From NCBI GenBank assembly GCA_024403935.1, contig JAKSQV010000010.1, forward strand, positions 1 through 46,526: 46,526 bases of DNA, written 5' to 3'. A model generated the notes under the pieces. That model was not told the DNA's origin and did not search any database. It saw nothing but the letters and a program-made list of their open reading frames with translations. Numbering within the stretch: position 1 is the stretch's first letter; each line of letters opens with the position of its first letter. Both the position numbers and the translations under genes were made by a program. Origin of the DNA: Ruminococcus sp. Lineage in GTDB: Bacteria > Bacillota > Clostridia > Oscillospirales > Ruminococcaceae. Of the stretch, positions 1 through 8,819 are shown piece after piece.

Positions 1-494
1 TCTTCCTCCGTGTTTGCTGTTGTGATGAAGTTGATATCCACACCTCTTACCTTATCGATCGTGTCAGACTCGATCTCGGGGAAGATAAGCTGTTCCTTGA
101 TACCTGTTGAATAGTTGCCCTTGCCGTCGAATGAATTTGCACTGATTCCTCTGAAGTCACGAACGCGGGGGAACGCAACATTGAAGAGCTTGTCAACAAA
201 TTCATACATCTTCTCGGCTCTGAGTGTTACCTTTACGCCGATGGGCATACCCTCACGGAGCTTGAAGTTTGCAACCGATTTCTTAGCTCTGCACACGATA
301 GGCTTCTGACCTGTAATCGCTGCGAGGTCGGTCATGATAGCGTCGATAACCTTTGCGTTGTCCTTTGCCTCACCTGCGCCGACATTGATTACCACCTTGT
401 CGAGCTTCGGGATCTGCATAACGCTCTTATATCCGAACTTCTTCATAAGTGCAGGAGCAACGTCGCTAACATAATAATCCTTTAATCTTGCCAT
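1..494 (-). CDS. rplE: 50S ribosomal protein L5 (partial, 3' end outside window)
   Basis: The reading frame begins with [20 protein letters not shown] and runs off the left edge, giving about 164 of the usual roughly 180 residues. L5 binds 5S rRNA and contacts the central protuberance of the large subunit. The segment with [17 protein letters not shown] and PRVRDFRGI matches the L5 family. It follows rplX by 15 nt with an AAGGAG-type site, as in the conserved spc order rplN-rplX-rplE. No stop is visible because the gene continues beyond the window. Confidence 0.97.
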   Translation of the reverse strand, partial: MARLKDYYVSDVAPALMKKFGYKSVMQIPKLDKVVINVGAGEAKDNAKVIDAIMTDLAAITGQKPIVCRAKKSVANFKLREGMPIGVKVTLRAEKMYEFVDKLFNVAFPRVRDFRGISANSFDGKGNYSTGIKEQLIFPEIESDTIDKVRGVDINFITTANTEE

Positions 495-509
495 GTCGTT
501 TCTCCTTTA

Positions 510-851
510 TTATTCAAAAGACTTGCCGCACTTCTTGCAAACGCGGAGCTTCTTGTCGCCCTCGATCACATGGCCGACTCTTGTGGGCTTGCCGCACTTG
601 GGGCAAACGAGCTGTACCTTGCAAGCGTAAACGGGAGCTTCAGTCTTGACGATTCCGCCCTGCTGACCAACTCTTGTGGGCTTTACGTGCTTTGTGATTA
701 CGTTGATTCCCTCAACGATAACCTTGCCCTCCTTGGGGCTTACCTGTGCGATCTTACCGGTCTTTCTGTCGCCGTTCTTCTCGTACTTATCCTCATACTT
801 ACCTGTGAGAAGGATAACGGTGTCACCGGTTTTAACGTGAACTTTACTCAT
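510..851 (-). CDS. rplX: 50S ribosomal protein L24
   Basis: This 113-residue protein carries the N-terminal KOW segment (VKTGDTVILLTGKYEDK) that binds 23S rRNA and helps start large-subunit assembly. Its C-terminus has two CxxC pairs (CPKCGKPTRVG and CKKCGKSF), so it is the zinc-ribbon form of L24. The length is slightly above the usual 100-105 residues because of a short spacer in the KOW-to-ribbon region. It sits between rplN and rplE in the standard spc order and uses an ATG start. Confidence 0.97.
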   Translation of the reverse strand: MSKVHVKTGDTVILLTGKYEDKYEKNGDRKTGKIAQVSPKEGKVIVEGINVITKHVKPTRVGQQGGIVKTEAPVYACKVQLVCPKCGKPTRVGHVIEGDKKLRVCKKCGKSFE

Positions 852-869
852 AATCGAATGACACCTCCA

Positions 870-1238
870 TTAAAGAACCTCGGGAGCAAGGCTGAGGATC
901 TTCGTGTATTCCTTTTCACGGAGCTCCTTAGCAACAGGTCCGAAAATACGTGTACCCTTGGGGTTCTTGTCTTCCTTGATTATTACAGCAGCATTCTCAT
1001 CAAAGCGGATGTATGTTCCGTCCTCTCTTCTGAGACCCTTTGCTGAACGAACGATAACTGCCTTTACAACGTCGCCCTTCTTTACAACGCCTCCGGGTGT
1101 TGCTTTCTTTACGGAAGCAACCACTACGTCACCGATATTTGCATATCTGCGGCGTGTACCACCCAGAACTCTGATACACATAAGCTCCTTTGCGCCTGTG
1201 TTATCAGCGACCTTTAAATAAGTCTGCATCTGTATCAC
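870..1238 (-). CDS. rplN: 50S ribosomal protein L14
   Basis: The 122-residue product shows the family start [18 protein letters not shown] and the basic loop with [13 protein letters not shown]14 sits at the subunit interface next to L19 and binds 23S rRNA. The start is a GTG at 1236-1238: AGGAGG lies 8 nt upstream of the GTG and 17 nt upstream of the internal ATG, and the MIQ start is typical for L14. This gene normally opens the spc operon; here it follows rpsQ by about 40 nt with no obvious terminator, so the two operons are probably co-transcribed. Confidence 0.97.
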   Translation of the reverse strand: MIQMQTYLKVADNTGAKELMCIRVLGGTRRRYANIGDVVVASVKKATPGGVVKKGDVVKAVIVRSAKGLRREDGTYIRFDENAAVIIKEDKNPKGTRIFGPVAKELREKEYTKILSLAPEVL

Positions 1239-1277
1239 AGCGAGTTCCTCCTTTCAAGCATAACGCTTTTATCAAAA

Positions 1278-1538
1278 TTACTTAGCCTTTTCGATGATAT
1301 TGGTTACGCGCCATCTCTTATCCTTGGAAAGCGGGCGTGTCTCCATGACCTCAACGCGGTCGCCGATTCTGCACTCATTATTCTCATCGTGAGCCTTGAG
1401 CTTTACGGTACGCTTGATGATCTTCTTATAAAGCGGGTGTTTAACGTTATCAACGATAGCAACTACGACGGTTTTATCCATCTTATCGCTTACAACCTTA
1501 CCTACTCTTGTTTTTCTAAGGTTTCTCTCAGTAGACAT
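1278..1538 (-). CDS. rpsQ: 30S ribosomal protein S17
   Basis: An 86-residue OB-fold protein with the family core [16 protein letters not shown] and the C-terminal [14 protein letters not shown]. It binds 16S rRNA helices 7 and 11 early in small-subunit assembly. A GGGAGG site lies 9 nt before the ATG. It follows rpmC by about 20 nt, the standard rpmC-rpsQ order at the end of the S10 operon. Confidence 0.97.
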   Translation of the reverse strand: MSTERNLRKTRVGKVVSDKMDKTVVVAIVDNVKHPLYKKIIKRTVKLKAHDENNECRIGDRVEVMETRPLSKDKRWRVTNIIEKAK

Positions 1539-1557
1539 AAGCTAAATCCTCCCTTTC

Positions 1558-1743
1558 TTATTCAGCCTGATTAAGGACTGTCTTGATGCGTGCAATATCC
1601 TTCTTTACAGCCTTGAGACGAGCTGTATTATCCAGCTGATTGATTGCGTGCTGGAAACGGAGAGCAAAAAGCTCTTCCTTAAGGCTTGTGAGCTTCTCGT
1701 TGAGCTCATCAACTGACATTTCTCTGATTTCTGATGCCTTCAT
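1558..1743 (-). CDS. rpmC: 50S ribosomal protein L29
   Basis: A 61-residue, mostly helical protein ([14 protein letters not shown], then [18 protein letters not shown]). L29 lies at the polypeptide exit tunnel, where it helps form the docking site for trigger factor and SRP. It overlaps the stop of rplP at position 1743, a TAATG arrangement that implies translational coupling. Length and start agree with the family. Confidence 0.96.
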   Translation of the reverse strand: MKASEIREMSVDELNEKLTSLKEELFALRFQHAINQLDNTARLKAVKKDIARIKTVLNQAE

Positions 1744-2165
1744 TACTGCTCAACCTCCTGCTCTTTTGATACGAACTTACACTTGATAGGAAGCTTGTGC
1801 ATAGCAAGACGCATAGCTTCTCTTGCAGTTTCTTCAGAAACGCCCTTGATTTCAAAAAGAACTCTGCCTGGCTTAACTACTGCAACCCAGTACTCAGGAG
1901 AACCTTTACCTGAACCCATTCGTGTTTCAGCCGGCTTTTCTGTGATAGGCTTGTCTGGGAAGATCTTGATCCAAACCTGACCGCCTCTCTTGATGTAACG
2001 TGTCATAGCGATACGGGCTGACTCGATCTGGTTGGATGTGATCCAAGCCGGTTCAAGAGCCTGAAGACCGAAATCACCATATGTTACAACGTTTCCTCTG
2101 TATGCCTTACCCTTCAGACGTCCTCTGTGGACTCTGCGGTACTTAACTCTCTTTGGAAGCAGCAT
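1743..2165 (-). CDS. rplP: 50S ribosomal protein L16
   Basis: A 140-residue protein with the family start [19 protein letters not shown] and the [18 protein letters not shown] core. L16 contacts the A-site tRNA region and is a late assembly protein. Its ATG overlaps the stop of rpsC by one base and its stop overlaps rpmC, so the three genes are tightly coupled. Confidence 0.97.
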   Translation of the reverse strand: MLLPKRVKYRRVHRGRLKGKAYRGNVVTYGDFGLQALEPAWITSNQIESARIAMTRYIKRGGQVWIKIFPDKPITEKPAETRMGSGKGSPEYWVAVVKPGRVLFEIKGVSEETAREAMRLAMHKLPIKCKFVSKEQEVEQ

Positions 2166-2956
2166 TACTGGTTACCTCCTTCTCTTTTAGCATCACGATT
2201 GAAGTTTCTGTTTCCGCCACGTCTGTTTCCGCCGTCACGCTTGTCGTCACGACGACGTCTGTCATTGTTTCTGGAATCGTTCTTCTTCTCAGCCTTTTCT
2301 CTCTGAGCAGCAGCCTTAGCAGCATCGCCCTTGAGAACTTCGCCCTTGTAAATCCAAACCTTTACGCCGAGCTTACCATATGTTGTATCAGCTTCAGCGA
2401 AACCGTAGTCGATATCAGCTCTGATTGTCTGGAGCGGAATAGTACCTTCGTGATAGCTTTCGCTTCTTGCGATTTCAGCACCGGCAAGTCTGCCTGATAC
2501 CTTAACCTTGATACCCTTTGCGCCGAGACGCATTGTTCTGCCGATCGACTGCTTCATAGCTCTTCTGAAAGATACACGGTTCTCGAGGTCGAGAGCGATC
2601 TTTTCAGCTACGAGCTGTGAGTCCATATCGGGCTGCTTTACTTCGATGATGTTTACGAATACCTGCTTGTTCATCATCTTTTCAAGCTGTACTCTGAGCT
2701 TTTCTATTTCTGCGCCCTGTCTTCCGATAACGATACCGGGCTTAGCGCAGTGGATGTGAATTCTCACCTTATCGTTGAAGCGCTCGATCTCAATTCTGGG
2801 AACACCAGCAGCATATAAGCTCTTCTTAATGAAATTACGAACGTTGTAGTCCTCAACGAGTGTGTCGCCGTAGTGTGCCTTATCAGCATACCAGCGTGAA
2901 TCCCAATCCTTAATAACGCCGACACGGAGTCCGTGCGGATTAACTTTCTGTCCCAT
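2165..2956 (-). CDS. rpsC: 30S ribosomal protein S3 with a charged C-terminal tail
   Basis: The first 210 or so residues are ordinary S3: the start [20 protein letters not shown], the KH domain with [16 protein letters not shown], and the C-terminal [21 protein letters not shown]3 lines the mRNA entry channel and contributes to ribosomal helicase activity. The protein is 263 residues, longer than the usual 210-235, because it ends in a low-complexity tail rich in Arg, Asn, Asp and Gly (from about residue 212). Such tails are seen in some Clostridia; the function of this one is unknown. Confidence 0.97.
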   Translation of the reverse strand: MGQKVNPHGLRVGVIKDWDSRWYADKAHYGDTLVEDYNVRNFIKKSLYAAGVPRIEIERFNDKVRIHIHCAKPGIVIGRQGAEIEKLRVQLEKMMNKQVFVNIIEVKQPDMDSQLVAEKIALDLENRVSFRRAMKQSIGRTMRLGAKGIKVKVSGRLAGAEIARSESYHEGTIPLQTIRADIDYGFAEADTTYGKLGVKVWIYKGEVLKGDAAKAAAQREKAEKKNDSRNNDRRRRDDKRDGGNRRGGNRNFNRDAKREGGNQ

Positions 2957-2974
2957 AATCAGACCTCCTTGGGA

Positions 2975-3310
2975 TTATTCTTTTTCTTTAAGAACAACTG
3001 TTATATGTGATGTTCTCTTTAATATTCTGTATGCTCTACCCTGTGCTCTGGGCATGATCCTCTTCATGATAGGACCGGGTGTTACGAAGCACTCTGCAAC
3101 ATAGAGGTTATCGCCGTCCATGCTGAAGTTGTTTACACCGTTTGCCTGAGCGGATTTTACAAGCTTTGAAACGATAGGACTTGCAGCCTTAGGAGTAAGC
3201 TCTAAAGTAGCCAGTGCGATGTCAACAGGCTTGTTTCTGATAAGATCGAGAACGATCTGCACCTTTCTGGGTGATATACGAGCATTTCTTAAATAAGCTC
3301 TCGCTTCCAT
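2975..3310 (-). CDS. rplV: 50S ribosomal protein L22
   Basis: A 111-residue protein with the family motifs [20 protein letters not shown] and, near the C-terminus, [18 protein letters not shown], the beta-hairpin that reaches into the exit tunnel. The length is normal. It lies between rpsS and rpsC with about 20-nt gaps and good ribosome binding sites, in the standard S10-operon order. Confidence 0.97.
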   Translation of the reverse strand: MEARAYLRNARISPRKVQIVLDLIRNKPVDIALATLELTPKAASPIVSKLVKSAQANGVNNFSMDGDNLYVAECFVTPGPIMKRIMPRAQGRAYRILKRTSHITVVLKEKE

Positions 3311-3329
3311 CTATAGCTCCTCCTTCCGC

Positions 3330-3614
3330 TTATTTCTTACCGTTGTTAGATGTCTTGGAGCCTGCGTGGCCCTTGTATGTTCTTGTAGGTGCAAACTCGC
3401 CGAGCTTGTGACCTACCATATCCTCTGTTACATATACCGGAACGTGCTTGCGACCGTCATGAACAGCGAATGTGTGACCTACAAAGTCAGGGAATATTGT
3501 AGAAGAACGGCTCCATGTCTTGAGAACCTTCTTCTCACCTGCTTCATTCATTGCAACGACCCTCTTCAGGAGAACTTCCTGGACATAAGGTCCTTTTTTG
3601 ATACTTCTACTCAT
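3330..3614 (-). CDS. rpsS: 30S ribosomal protein S19
   Basis: A 94-residue protein starting [19 protein letters not shown], with the conserved [29 protein letters not shown] block. S19 forms a complex with S13 in the 30S head. The length matches the family. It is 22 nt downstream of the rplB stop. Confidence 0.97.
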   Translation of the reverse strand: MSRSIKKGPYVQEVLLKRVVAMNEAGEKKVLKTWSRSSTIFPDFVGHTFAVHDGRKHVPVYVTEDMVGHKLGEFAPTRTYKGHAGSKTSNNGKK

Positions 3615-3636
3615 TTATCAAGTTCCTCCTTTCAGA

Positions 3637-4470
3637 TTACTTGCCGTTGCGGCGCTTTACGATGAACTTATCAGTTCTGTTGTGCTTCTTACGTGTCTTG
3701 TAGCCGAGAGCGGGCTTACCCCAGGGGGTAACAGGTCCGGGACGGCCGACAGGTGATTTACCTTCACCACCACCGTGAGGGTGATCGCAGGGGTTCATTA
3801 CAGAACCGCGAACTGTAGGTCTCCAGCCCATATTACGTACTCTACCGGCTTTACCGAAGTTTACGTTCTCGTGGTCGATATTGGAAACCTGACCGATAGC
3901 AGCCTTGCATCCGATCGGAACCTTTCTCATCTAGCCGGAAGGAAGTCTGATAAGTGCGTATGAGCCTTCCTTACCCATGAGCTGAGCCTGGTTGCCTGCG
4001 CTTCTTACGAGCTGTGCGCCCTTGCCGGGATAAAGCTCGATAGCGTGGATGAATGTACCAACAGGGATGTCTGCAAGCTTGAGAGCGTTGCCGGGCTTGA
4101 TATCAGCCTCTGAACCGGACTCGATCTTGTCGCCTACCTTCAGGCCGTTAGGAGCGAGGATGTATCTCTTCTCGCCGTCCTCGTACTGAACGAGAGCGAT
4201 GAATGCGCTTCTGTTGGGGTCATATTCAAGAGTCTGAACAACAGCGATCATGTTGTCCTTGTCACGCTTGAAATCTATAACGCGGTACTTTCTTCTGTTA
4301 CCGCCGCCTCTGTGGCGAACTGTAATTCTGCCGTAGCTATTTCTTCCTGACTTCTTCTTCATGGGCTCGAGAAGGCTCTTCTCGGGCTCAACCTTTGAGA
4401 GTACCGAATAGTCGGTAACTGTCATCTGACGTCTGGAAGGAGTAGTAGGCTTGTAGGTTTTAATAGCCAT
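3637..4470 (-). CDS. rplB: 50S ribosomal protein L2, interrupted by an in-frame TAG codon
   Basis: Read through, the frame encodes 277 codons, the normal L2 length, but codon 180 is TAG (3931-3933). The first part (179 residues, [15 protein letters not shown] to IRLPSG) holds the OB fold and most of the SH3-like domain. The second part (97 residues) begins with an ATG that immediately follows the TAG and holds the [13 protein letters not shown] tail that reaches the peptidyl transferase centre. Family members have a Glu codon here, as in SGEMRKV; GAG to TAG is one base change. No Shine-Dalgarno sequence precedes the second ATG. L2 is essential, so this is a sequencing or assembly error, readthrough or suppression, or two polypeptides made by stop-start reinitiation. 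Confidence 0.9.
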
Positions 4471-4546
4471 TTCAACTTTCTCCTTTAATGCGTTTTCGCG
4501 GGAGCATTACTCCCATACTTGTTCTTCCTATTTAATAGGTAAGGGA

Positions 4547-4840
4547 TCAATACATTCCCTCGAAGAACTCGATAGCCTTTGAGTCCTCAGTAAGAGTTAC
4601 GATAGCCTTCTTCCAGGAAGAAGTCATGCCCTCGTATCTGCCGAGACGCTTCATCTTGCCGTTTACGTTCATTGTGGTCACCTTATCGACCTCAACGCCG
4701 AAGAGCTTCTCAACAGCCTTCTTGATCTCAGGCTTTGTAGCGTCCTTGGCTACCTTAAAGGTGTACTTTCCTACCTGAAGTCCGTCCATAGACTTTTCGG
4801 TGATAACGGGCTTGAGGATGATATCCTGTGCTGTTTTCAT
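4547..4840 (-). CDS. rplW: 50S ribosomal protein L23
   Basis: A 97-residue protein with the family segments [41 protein letters not shown] and the RNA-binding loop [15 protein letters not shown]23 is at the tunnel exit and docks trigger factor and SRP. Its start overlaps the stop of rplD at 4840. It ends with TGA, whereas most neighbours end with TAA. A 76-nt gap separates it from rplB; it contains only short weak inverted repeats. Confidence 0.97.
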   Translation of the reverse strand: MKTAQDIILKPVITEKSMDGLQVGKYTFKVAKDATKPEIKKAVEKLFGVEVDKVTTMNVNGKMKRLGRYEGMTSSWKKAIVTLTEDSKAIEFFEGMY

Positions 4841-5463
4841 TATGCGTACACCTCCTCGATCTTTCCTACGGCATTCTTTACAACGATGAACTTGTCATAG
4901 TTGAGAATGTCATATACGTTAAGAGTGTTTACAGCGGCTGTCTTTATGCCGGGGATGTTTGCTGCACTCTTTATAACCTTTGCATCAGCCTCAGCAGTAA
5001 CGATGAGAGCCTTGCCGTCAACGCCGAGTGCCTTGAGCATCTCTGCGATTGTCTTTGTCTTGAAGCTGTCAAGTGTAAGAGCATCAAGAACGATCATATT
5101 ATTATCGAGCACCTTTGTGGAAAGAGCAGACTTCATAGCAAGTCTTCTTACCTTCTTGTTAAGTGCATATCTGTAATCTCTGGGCTTAGGACCGAGAGCA
5201 ACGCCGCCGTGGTACCACTGAGGAGCACGTGTCGAGCCCTGTCTTGCATGACCTGTACCCTTCTGTCTCCAGGGCTTTCTGCCGCCGCCGCTTACTTCTG
5301 TTCTTGTAAGTGTGGACTGTGTGCCCTGTCTCTGGTTTGCGAGGTAGTTAACTACCATTGCGTGCATAACAGCTTCGTTGGGAGTGATACCGAAGATCTC
5401 ATCATTGAGCTCTGTCTCGGATACCTGCTTGCCAGCCATATCAAATACTGAAATTGTAGACAT
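4840..5463 (-). CDS. rplD: 50S ribosomal protein L4
   Basis: A 207-residue protein with the conserved loop region [20 protein letters not shown] and [12 protein letters not shown] that reaches into the exit tunnel. In Escherichia coli L4 also represses the S10 operon by stimulating termination in its leader. The leader of this operon also holds an intrinsic terminator (6614-6644), so a similar feedback role is possible here, but this is inference. It follows rplC by 17 nt. Confidence 0.97.
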   Translation of the reverse strand: MSTISVFDMAGKQVSETELNDEIFGITPNEAVMHAMVVNYLANQRQGTQSTLTRTEVSGGGRKPWRQKGTGHARQGSTRAPQWYHGGVALGPKPRDYRYALNKKVRRLAMKSALSTKVLDNNMIVLDALTLDSFKTKTIAEMLKALGVDGKALIVTAEADAKVIKSAANIPGIKTAAVNTLNVYDILNYDKFIVVKNAVGKIEEVYA

Positions 5464-5480
5464 TAACGTTTCCTCCTTCC

Positions 5481-6113
5481 TTAAGCCTTAACGCTGTCAA
5501 CGATATATACGATTCCGCCCTTAGGACCGGGAACTGCACCCTTGATAGCGATGAGATTGTTTTCTGCGTCTATTTTAACGATCTCGAGGTTCTGAACAGT
5601 TACCTGCTCTGCGCCCATGTGACCAGCCATGCCCTTGCCCTTGTAGATTCTTGAAGGTGATGAGCACGCACCCATTGATCCTGCCTGTCTGTGAACAGGG
5701 CCTGTACCGTGGGTTTCCTTGAGTCTGTGCTGGTTGTGACGCTTGATTGCACCTGCGAAGCCCTTACCTTTGCTTGTGCCGATAACGTCGATAGCGTCAC
5801 CAACTGCAAATGTGTCAGCCTTTACGATGTCGCCGACATTGAGTGCATCACAGTCATCAAGTCTGAATTCCTTGAGGTTCTTCTTGCAGGCAACGTCTGC
5901 CTTGTCGAAGTGACCTTTCATAGGCTTGTTAACTCTCTGGACCTTTGTATCGCCGTAACCGAGCTGAAGTGCAGCGTAGCCGTCGTTTTCAACGGTCTTC
6001 TTCTGTACTACAACGCAGGGGCCGGCTTCAACTACTGTTACAGGAATAACCTTTCCTGCTTCGTCGAAGATCTGTGTCATACCGATCTTCTTGCCGATAA
6101 TGCCTTTCTGCAT
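5481..6113 (-). CDS. rplC: 50S ribosomal protein L3
   Basis: A 210-residue protein with the start [20 protein letters not shown] and the central [12 protein letters not shown] and [23 protein letters not shown] blocks. L3 is one of the two assembly initiators of the large subunit and approaches the peptidyl transferase centre. AGGAGG lies 7 nt before the ATG. It is separated from rpsJ by 107 nt that hold three consecutive hairpins, reported separately. Confidence 0.97.
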   Translation of the reverse strand: MQKGIIGKKIGMTQIFDEAGKVIPVTVVEAGPCVVVQKKTVENDGYAALQLGYGDTKVQRVNKPMKGHFDKADVACKKNLKEFRLDDCDALNVGDIVKADTFAVGDAIDVIGTSKGKGFAGAIKRHNQHRLKETHGTGPVHRQAGSMGACSSPSRIYKGKGMAGHMGAEQVTVQNLEIVKIDAENNLIAIKGAVPGPKGGIVYIVDSVKA

Positions 6114-6138
6114 ATCATTTCCTCCTATAAGGTTATTG

Positions 6139-6195
6139 GTTGACGAAGGTCGTCAACATGACCGGCGGACTACCGCCATTCCGCTTCCCGAGCGG
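6139..6195 (-). promoter_or_regulatory. Three consecutive hairpins between rpsJ and rplC
   Basis: The rpsJ-rplC spacer holds three perfect inverted repeats in 57 nt: an 8-bp stem with a 3-nt loop (6139-6157), a 5-bp GC stem with a 4-nt loop (6164-6177) and a 5-bp GC stem with a 5-nt loop (6181-6195). None is followed by a U-tract on the minus strand, so they are not simple terminators. They may stabilise or process the mRNA, or form a protein-binding leader for rplC; which is not known. Confidence 0.6.
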
Positions 6196-6220
6196 TGATC
6201 TCAAGCGCGATTTCTGTCAA

Positions 6221-6535
6221 TTACTTGACTTCCATTACAACGTCTACGCCTGCGGGGATATCGAGCTTCTCGAAAGCAGCTGATGTCTTGTCTGTGGGAC
6301 GGAGAACATCGATGAGTCTCTTGTGAGTTCTCATTTCAAACTGCTCGCGGCTGTCCTTGTACTTGTGTACAGCGCGGAGGATAGTAACAACTTCCTTGTC
6401 TGTGGGGAGCGGGATAGGACCCGAAACTCTCGCACCGCTTCTCTTAGCCGCCTCAACGATCTTAGCTGCAGCGATGTCTACTGTAGCGTGATCGTAGCCC
6501 TTGATCTTGAATCTGATCTTTTCGTTGACTGCCAT
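6221..6535 (-). CDS. rpsJ: 30S ribosomal protein S10
   Basis: A 104-residue protein starting [20 protein letters not shown], with [44 protein letters not shown]10 is in the 30S head and, as NusE, also takes part in transcription antitermination. An upstream ATG extends the frame by 16 residues, but AAGGAGG lies at the right distance from the ATG at 6535 and the family begins there, so that start is chosen. It is the first gene of the S10 operon. Confidence 0.97.
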   Translation of the reverse strand: MAVNEKIRFKIKGYDHATVDIAAAKIVEAAKRSGARVSGPIPLPTDKEVVTILRAVHKYKDSREQFEMRTHKRLIDVLRPTDKTSAAFEKLDIPAGVDVVMEVK

Positions 6536-6849
6536 GATTTCGCCTCCTTGAAAATTTTTGGGGACGCTTTTTGGGATGCACACGTTTCCGTGTGTTTCAT
6601 GCTTGACCGTATTAAAAAAGCCCGAAAAACCGTATTTTCCGAGCCGCGTTCAGACATATTGAGACACAGTGTGAGCATAGACAGCGCATACGCAAGCTGC
6701 GCTGCTGTTCAACACGAACTGTGTTCATTATCCCATTCGCCCGGTTTAAAATCGGACATACTCCACGGAAATTCCCTGCCATACCGGCAGCAACCTTCCG
6801 CTTCCTCGCATATCTTTTGCAGTCGCGCACGATTCAGGTGCGCTCAACA
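6536..6849 (-). other. About 310-nt 5' leader of the S10 operon
   Basis: The gene-free stretch between the S10 promoter and rpsJ has several local inverted repeats (for example around 6660-6730) before the internal terminator. It could encode a 72-codon frame (6612-6830), but that frame resembles no known protein and lacks a good ribosome binding site, so RNA structure is the better reading. The rest of the gene-free region, 6885-7030, holds only the hairpin after the M23 gene. Confidence 0.65.
6614..6644 (-). terminator. Intrinsic terminator (attenuator) in the S10 leader
   Basis: On the minus strand a 10-bp stem containing two G-U pairs (6635-6644 with 6620-6629) and a 5-nt loop is followed by six U residues (6619-6614). 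It lies inside the leader, about 80 nt upstream of rpsJ and downstream of the promoter at 6856-6884. A terminator between promoter and first gene points to attenuation control of the whole operon. Confidence 0.75.
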
Positions 6850-6855
6850 ATGACA

Positions 6856-6884
6856 ATTATACCATATATTGAGGATAATTGCAA
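6856..6884 (-). promoter_or_regulatory. S10 operon promoter
   Basis: TTGCAA (6884-6879), a 17-nt spacer and TATAAT (6861-6856) on the minus strand. Transcription would start near 6849. This is the only strong promoter seen upstream of rpsJ and would drive the whole ribosomal protein run. Confidence 0.8.
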
Positions 6885-6992
6885 GCTTTGGGGAATTTTT
6901 ATATGTAGAACTTTACAAAATTTGTCTGTTGTTTTTTGTATACTTTCACAATGCGATATATCGCCTTCATTACGCTGTGTCTGACATGAATA

Positions 6993-7024
6993 ACAGGCAG
7001 AAGGAAAGCTCTCCTTCTGCCTGT
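6993..7024 (-). terminator. 13-bp hairpin after the M23 peptidase gene
   Basis: Perfect 13-bp inverted repeat with a 6-nt loop just past the stop of the M23 gene. The following minus-strand bases (TATTCATG) are only weakly U-rich, so it is a probable transcript-end hairpin rather than a textbook terminator. Confidence 0.5.
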
Positions 7025-7030
7025 AATACG

Positions 7031-8758
7031 TCAGTTTTTCTCCTTGTCGCGCTGTTTCTTCTCCTCGGTCATGCTCTGCGTGTTGAGGAACGAAGCAGGA
7101 TCGTAGCATATACCCTGATAGCGCACCTCGAAGTGGCAGTGATCTCCGAAGGAATTACCCGTATTTCCGACAAATCCGATAAGCTGTCCCTTCTGGACGT
7201 ACTCGCCCTCTACGGCATAAACGGATATCATGTGGCCGTAAACCGTCGCGTATCCGTCAGGATGCTCTATCATGACAACATTTCCGTAGCCGCCCGAATT
7301 CCAGCCCGCCGATACGACCTGTCCTTCCGCCGCGGCATATATCTCCGTTCCCTCGGGAGCGGCAATGTCGAGTCCCTTATGGTTTCTGTCGCTGATGAAT
7401 GTATCGCTTACCCAGCCACCGTCAACAGGCCAGCCGAACTCTCCGGTACCAACAAGCGGCTGTCCGAAATAGCAGGTATCGGGATTATCAGGCATCGCTG
7501 AGTAAGTTCCGTAGCCGATGACCTCCATGACAGGATTTTTCTTGATATTGTTGCTGATGACCTTGCGTGACGCCTCAATGCCGTCAATGAAGGTTATCTC
7601 TATCTTGCTCTCCTTTTCGCCGCGTTCGCCCTTTGTCAGTGTTGCAACAACGCCGACATTGAGTGCGCTCGTTTCGACCTCGACTGTCTCGTAGTCAATA
7701 AAGGACAGCGTTTCCATTTCGCGGATATACTGTATCGGGAGATAGCTCTCGGTCTGTATGACATTTATCATCTGACCGTCTTTCAGGTTCGTGCCGATGT
7801 CGGGATTGAGCTCGTTCAGCTTGTCGAGGTCCATACCGTACTTCTGTGCCACAGTAACGATATTGTCGCCTGCCTGAGCCACATATACGCGCTGTCTTTC
7901 CTTTGCTGAGGTGAGCTGTTCTATGGTTTCCTGCTCGGACTTGATACTGTTGCGCAGATATATTCCCTTTGTATACTCTATCTTGTTCACATAGGATACA
8001 TCCCTCGCAACACCTTTGACCTCGTAATTGAGGAGCCTGTCCTCAAGAGCGTCCTCAACTGCTTTACTGTTGTTGACCGCACCCTCAAAGCTTCCGTCAA
8101 TATATATGCCGAAAGCCTCTGCAAGGTCCTCATCCGAGGCTTCAAGCATCTTGTCGGCAAGCTGTCCCGAGGTAATGAACTTCTCATCATCCGATACGAC
8201 ACGGAGCGAGAGCTTGGCTGACATATCAAGTGCTTCCTCGTTATCCGAATACGAGACTCTCTGCTGTACGTCACGGGCAGCCGTTTCAAAATCCGCCTCG
8301 GCTGAGATTATGCCTATCTCACGTCCGTTGTATTCAACGGCGATACCGTATTCCAGTCCCGAACCAAACCTCACCACGCCCACAAGAAAGGCAATGCAGA
8401 GAATAGGAAGGATGTAGTTGAACGCGGTATAGACAACGCCGTTTTCGCCGAGGAAAAACGAGCCGATAAACTCCGCAATGGCTGTAATATGTTCTTTCCT
8501 GCCTTCTTTTTTGGCTTTGCGGATATTCCGCGTAAGCTCGTCCGAGAGCTTAACACGGCTCCTGAAGGACTCTGTGAGTTCCTTCCACAGCCACAGCAAT
8601 CCGCCGACGGCAGTCTTTATCATATCCGCCAGCTCGGCGGCTATGAAGCGGACAGCTTTTATCACGGCAAGCAGTATCGCCGCGATGAATCTGAATGTGC
8701 AGTGAGCCGCACGGACGAAAAGTCCTGATGCGCCGCCTGCTTTATGAAAAACGCTCAA
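7031..8758 (-). CDS. Membrane-anchored LysM-G5-M23 peptidoglycan peptidase
   Basis: With the chosen TTG start the product has 575 residues: a basic N-terminal part, one membrane segment near 116-129, an extracytoplasmic stretch, a LysM domain (about 291-334, GDNIVTVAQKYGMDLDKLN), a G5 domain (about 346-418) and a C-terminal M23 metallopeptidase (about 441-559). Zinc ligands are visible as H460 and D464 in HKGLD and H542 in HCHFE. M23 enzymes cut peptide cross-bridges of the cell wall, or act as non-catalytic activators when ligands are lost; here they are kept. The open frame extends upstream to 8830, but a TATAAT overlaps that extension and AGAGGAG lies 8 nt before the TTG, so the longer start is unlikely. 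Confidence 0.88.
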   Translation of the reverse strand: MSVFHKAGGASGLFVRAAHCTFRFIAAILLAVIKAVRFIAAELADMIKTAVGGLLWLWKELTESFRSRVKLSDELTRNIRKAKKEGRKEHITAIAEFIGSFFLGENGVVYTAFNYILPILCIAFLVGVVRFGSGLEYGIAVEYNGREIGIISAEADFETAARDVQQRVSYSDNEEALDMSAKLSLRVVSDDEKFITSGQLADKMLEASDEDLAEAFGIYIDGSFEGAVNNSKAVEDALEDRLLNYEVKGVARDVSYVNKIEYTKGIYLRNSIKSEQETIEQLTSAKERQRVYVAQAGDNIVTVAQKYGMDLDKLNELNPDIGTNLKDGQMINVIQTESYLPIQYIREMETLSFIDYETVEVETSALNVGVVATLTKGERGEKESKIEITFIDGIEASRKVISNNIKKNPVMEVIGYGTYSAMPDNPDTCYFGQPLVGTGEFGWPVDGGWVSDTFISDRNHKGLDIAAPEGTEIYAAAEGQVVSAGWNSGGYGNVVMIEHPDGYATVYGHMISVYAVEGEYVQKGQLIGFVGNTGNSFGDHCHFEVRYQGICYDPASFLNTQSMTEEKKQRDKEKN

Positions 8759-8791
8759 AAGCGATACTCCTCTCAGTAGTGTTACTGTATT

Positions 8792-8819
8792 ATTATATAC
8801 TATTCTCGGAAAATTACAA
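8792..8819 (-). promoter_or_regulatory. Promoter of the M23 peptidase gene
   Basis: TTGTAA (8819-8814), a 16-nt spacer and TATAAT (8797-8792) on the minus strand, about 34 nt upstream of the proposed TTG start. Confidence 0.65.

Noticed and set aside
3637-4470. TAG reassignment (for example pyrrolysine) as the explanation for rplB
   Set aside because: aroK ends with TAG at its expected length and no other gene in the window has an internal TAG, so general recoding is not supported, although local suppression cannot be excluded.
4828-5451. Long open frames on the plus strand opposite the ribosomal protein genes, this one 207 codons opposite rplD
   Set aside because: They are shadows of the strongly biased minus-strand genes; they are Cys/Ser/Leu-rich and match no family.
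6612-6830. 72-codon frame in the S10 leader as a leader peptide
   Set aside because: It lacks a ribosome binding site, runs into the terminator stem and has no family character; RNA structure explains the region better.
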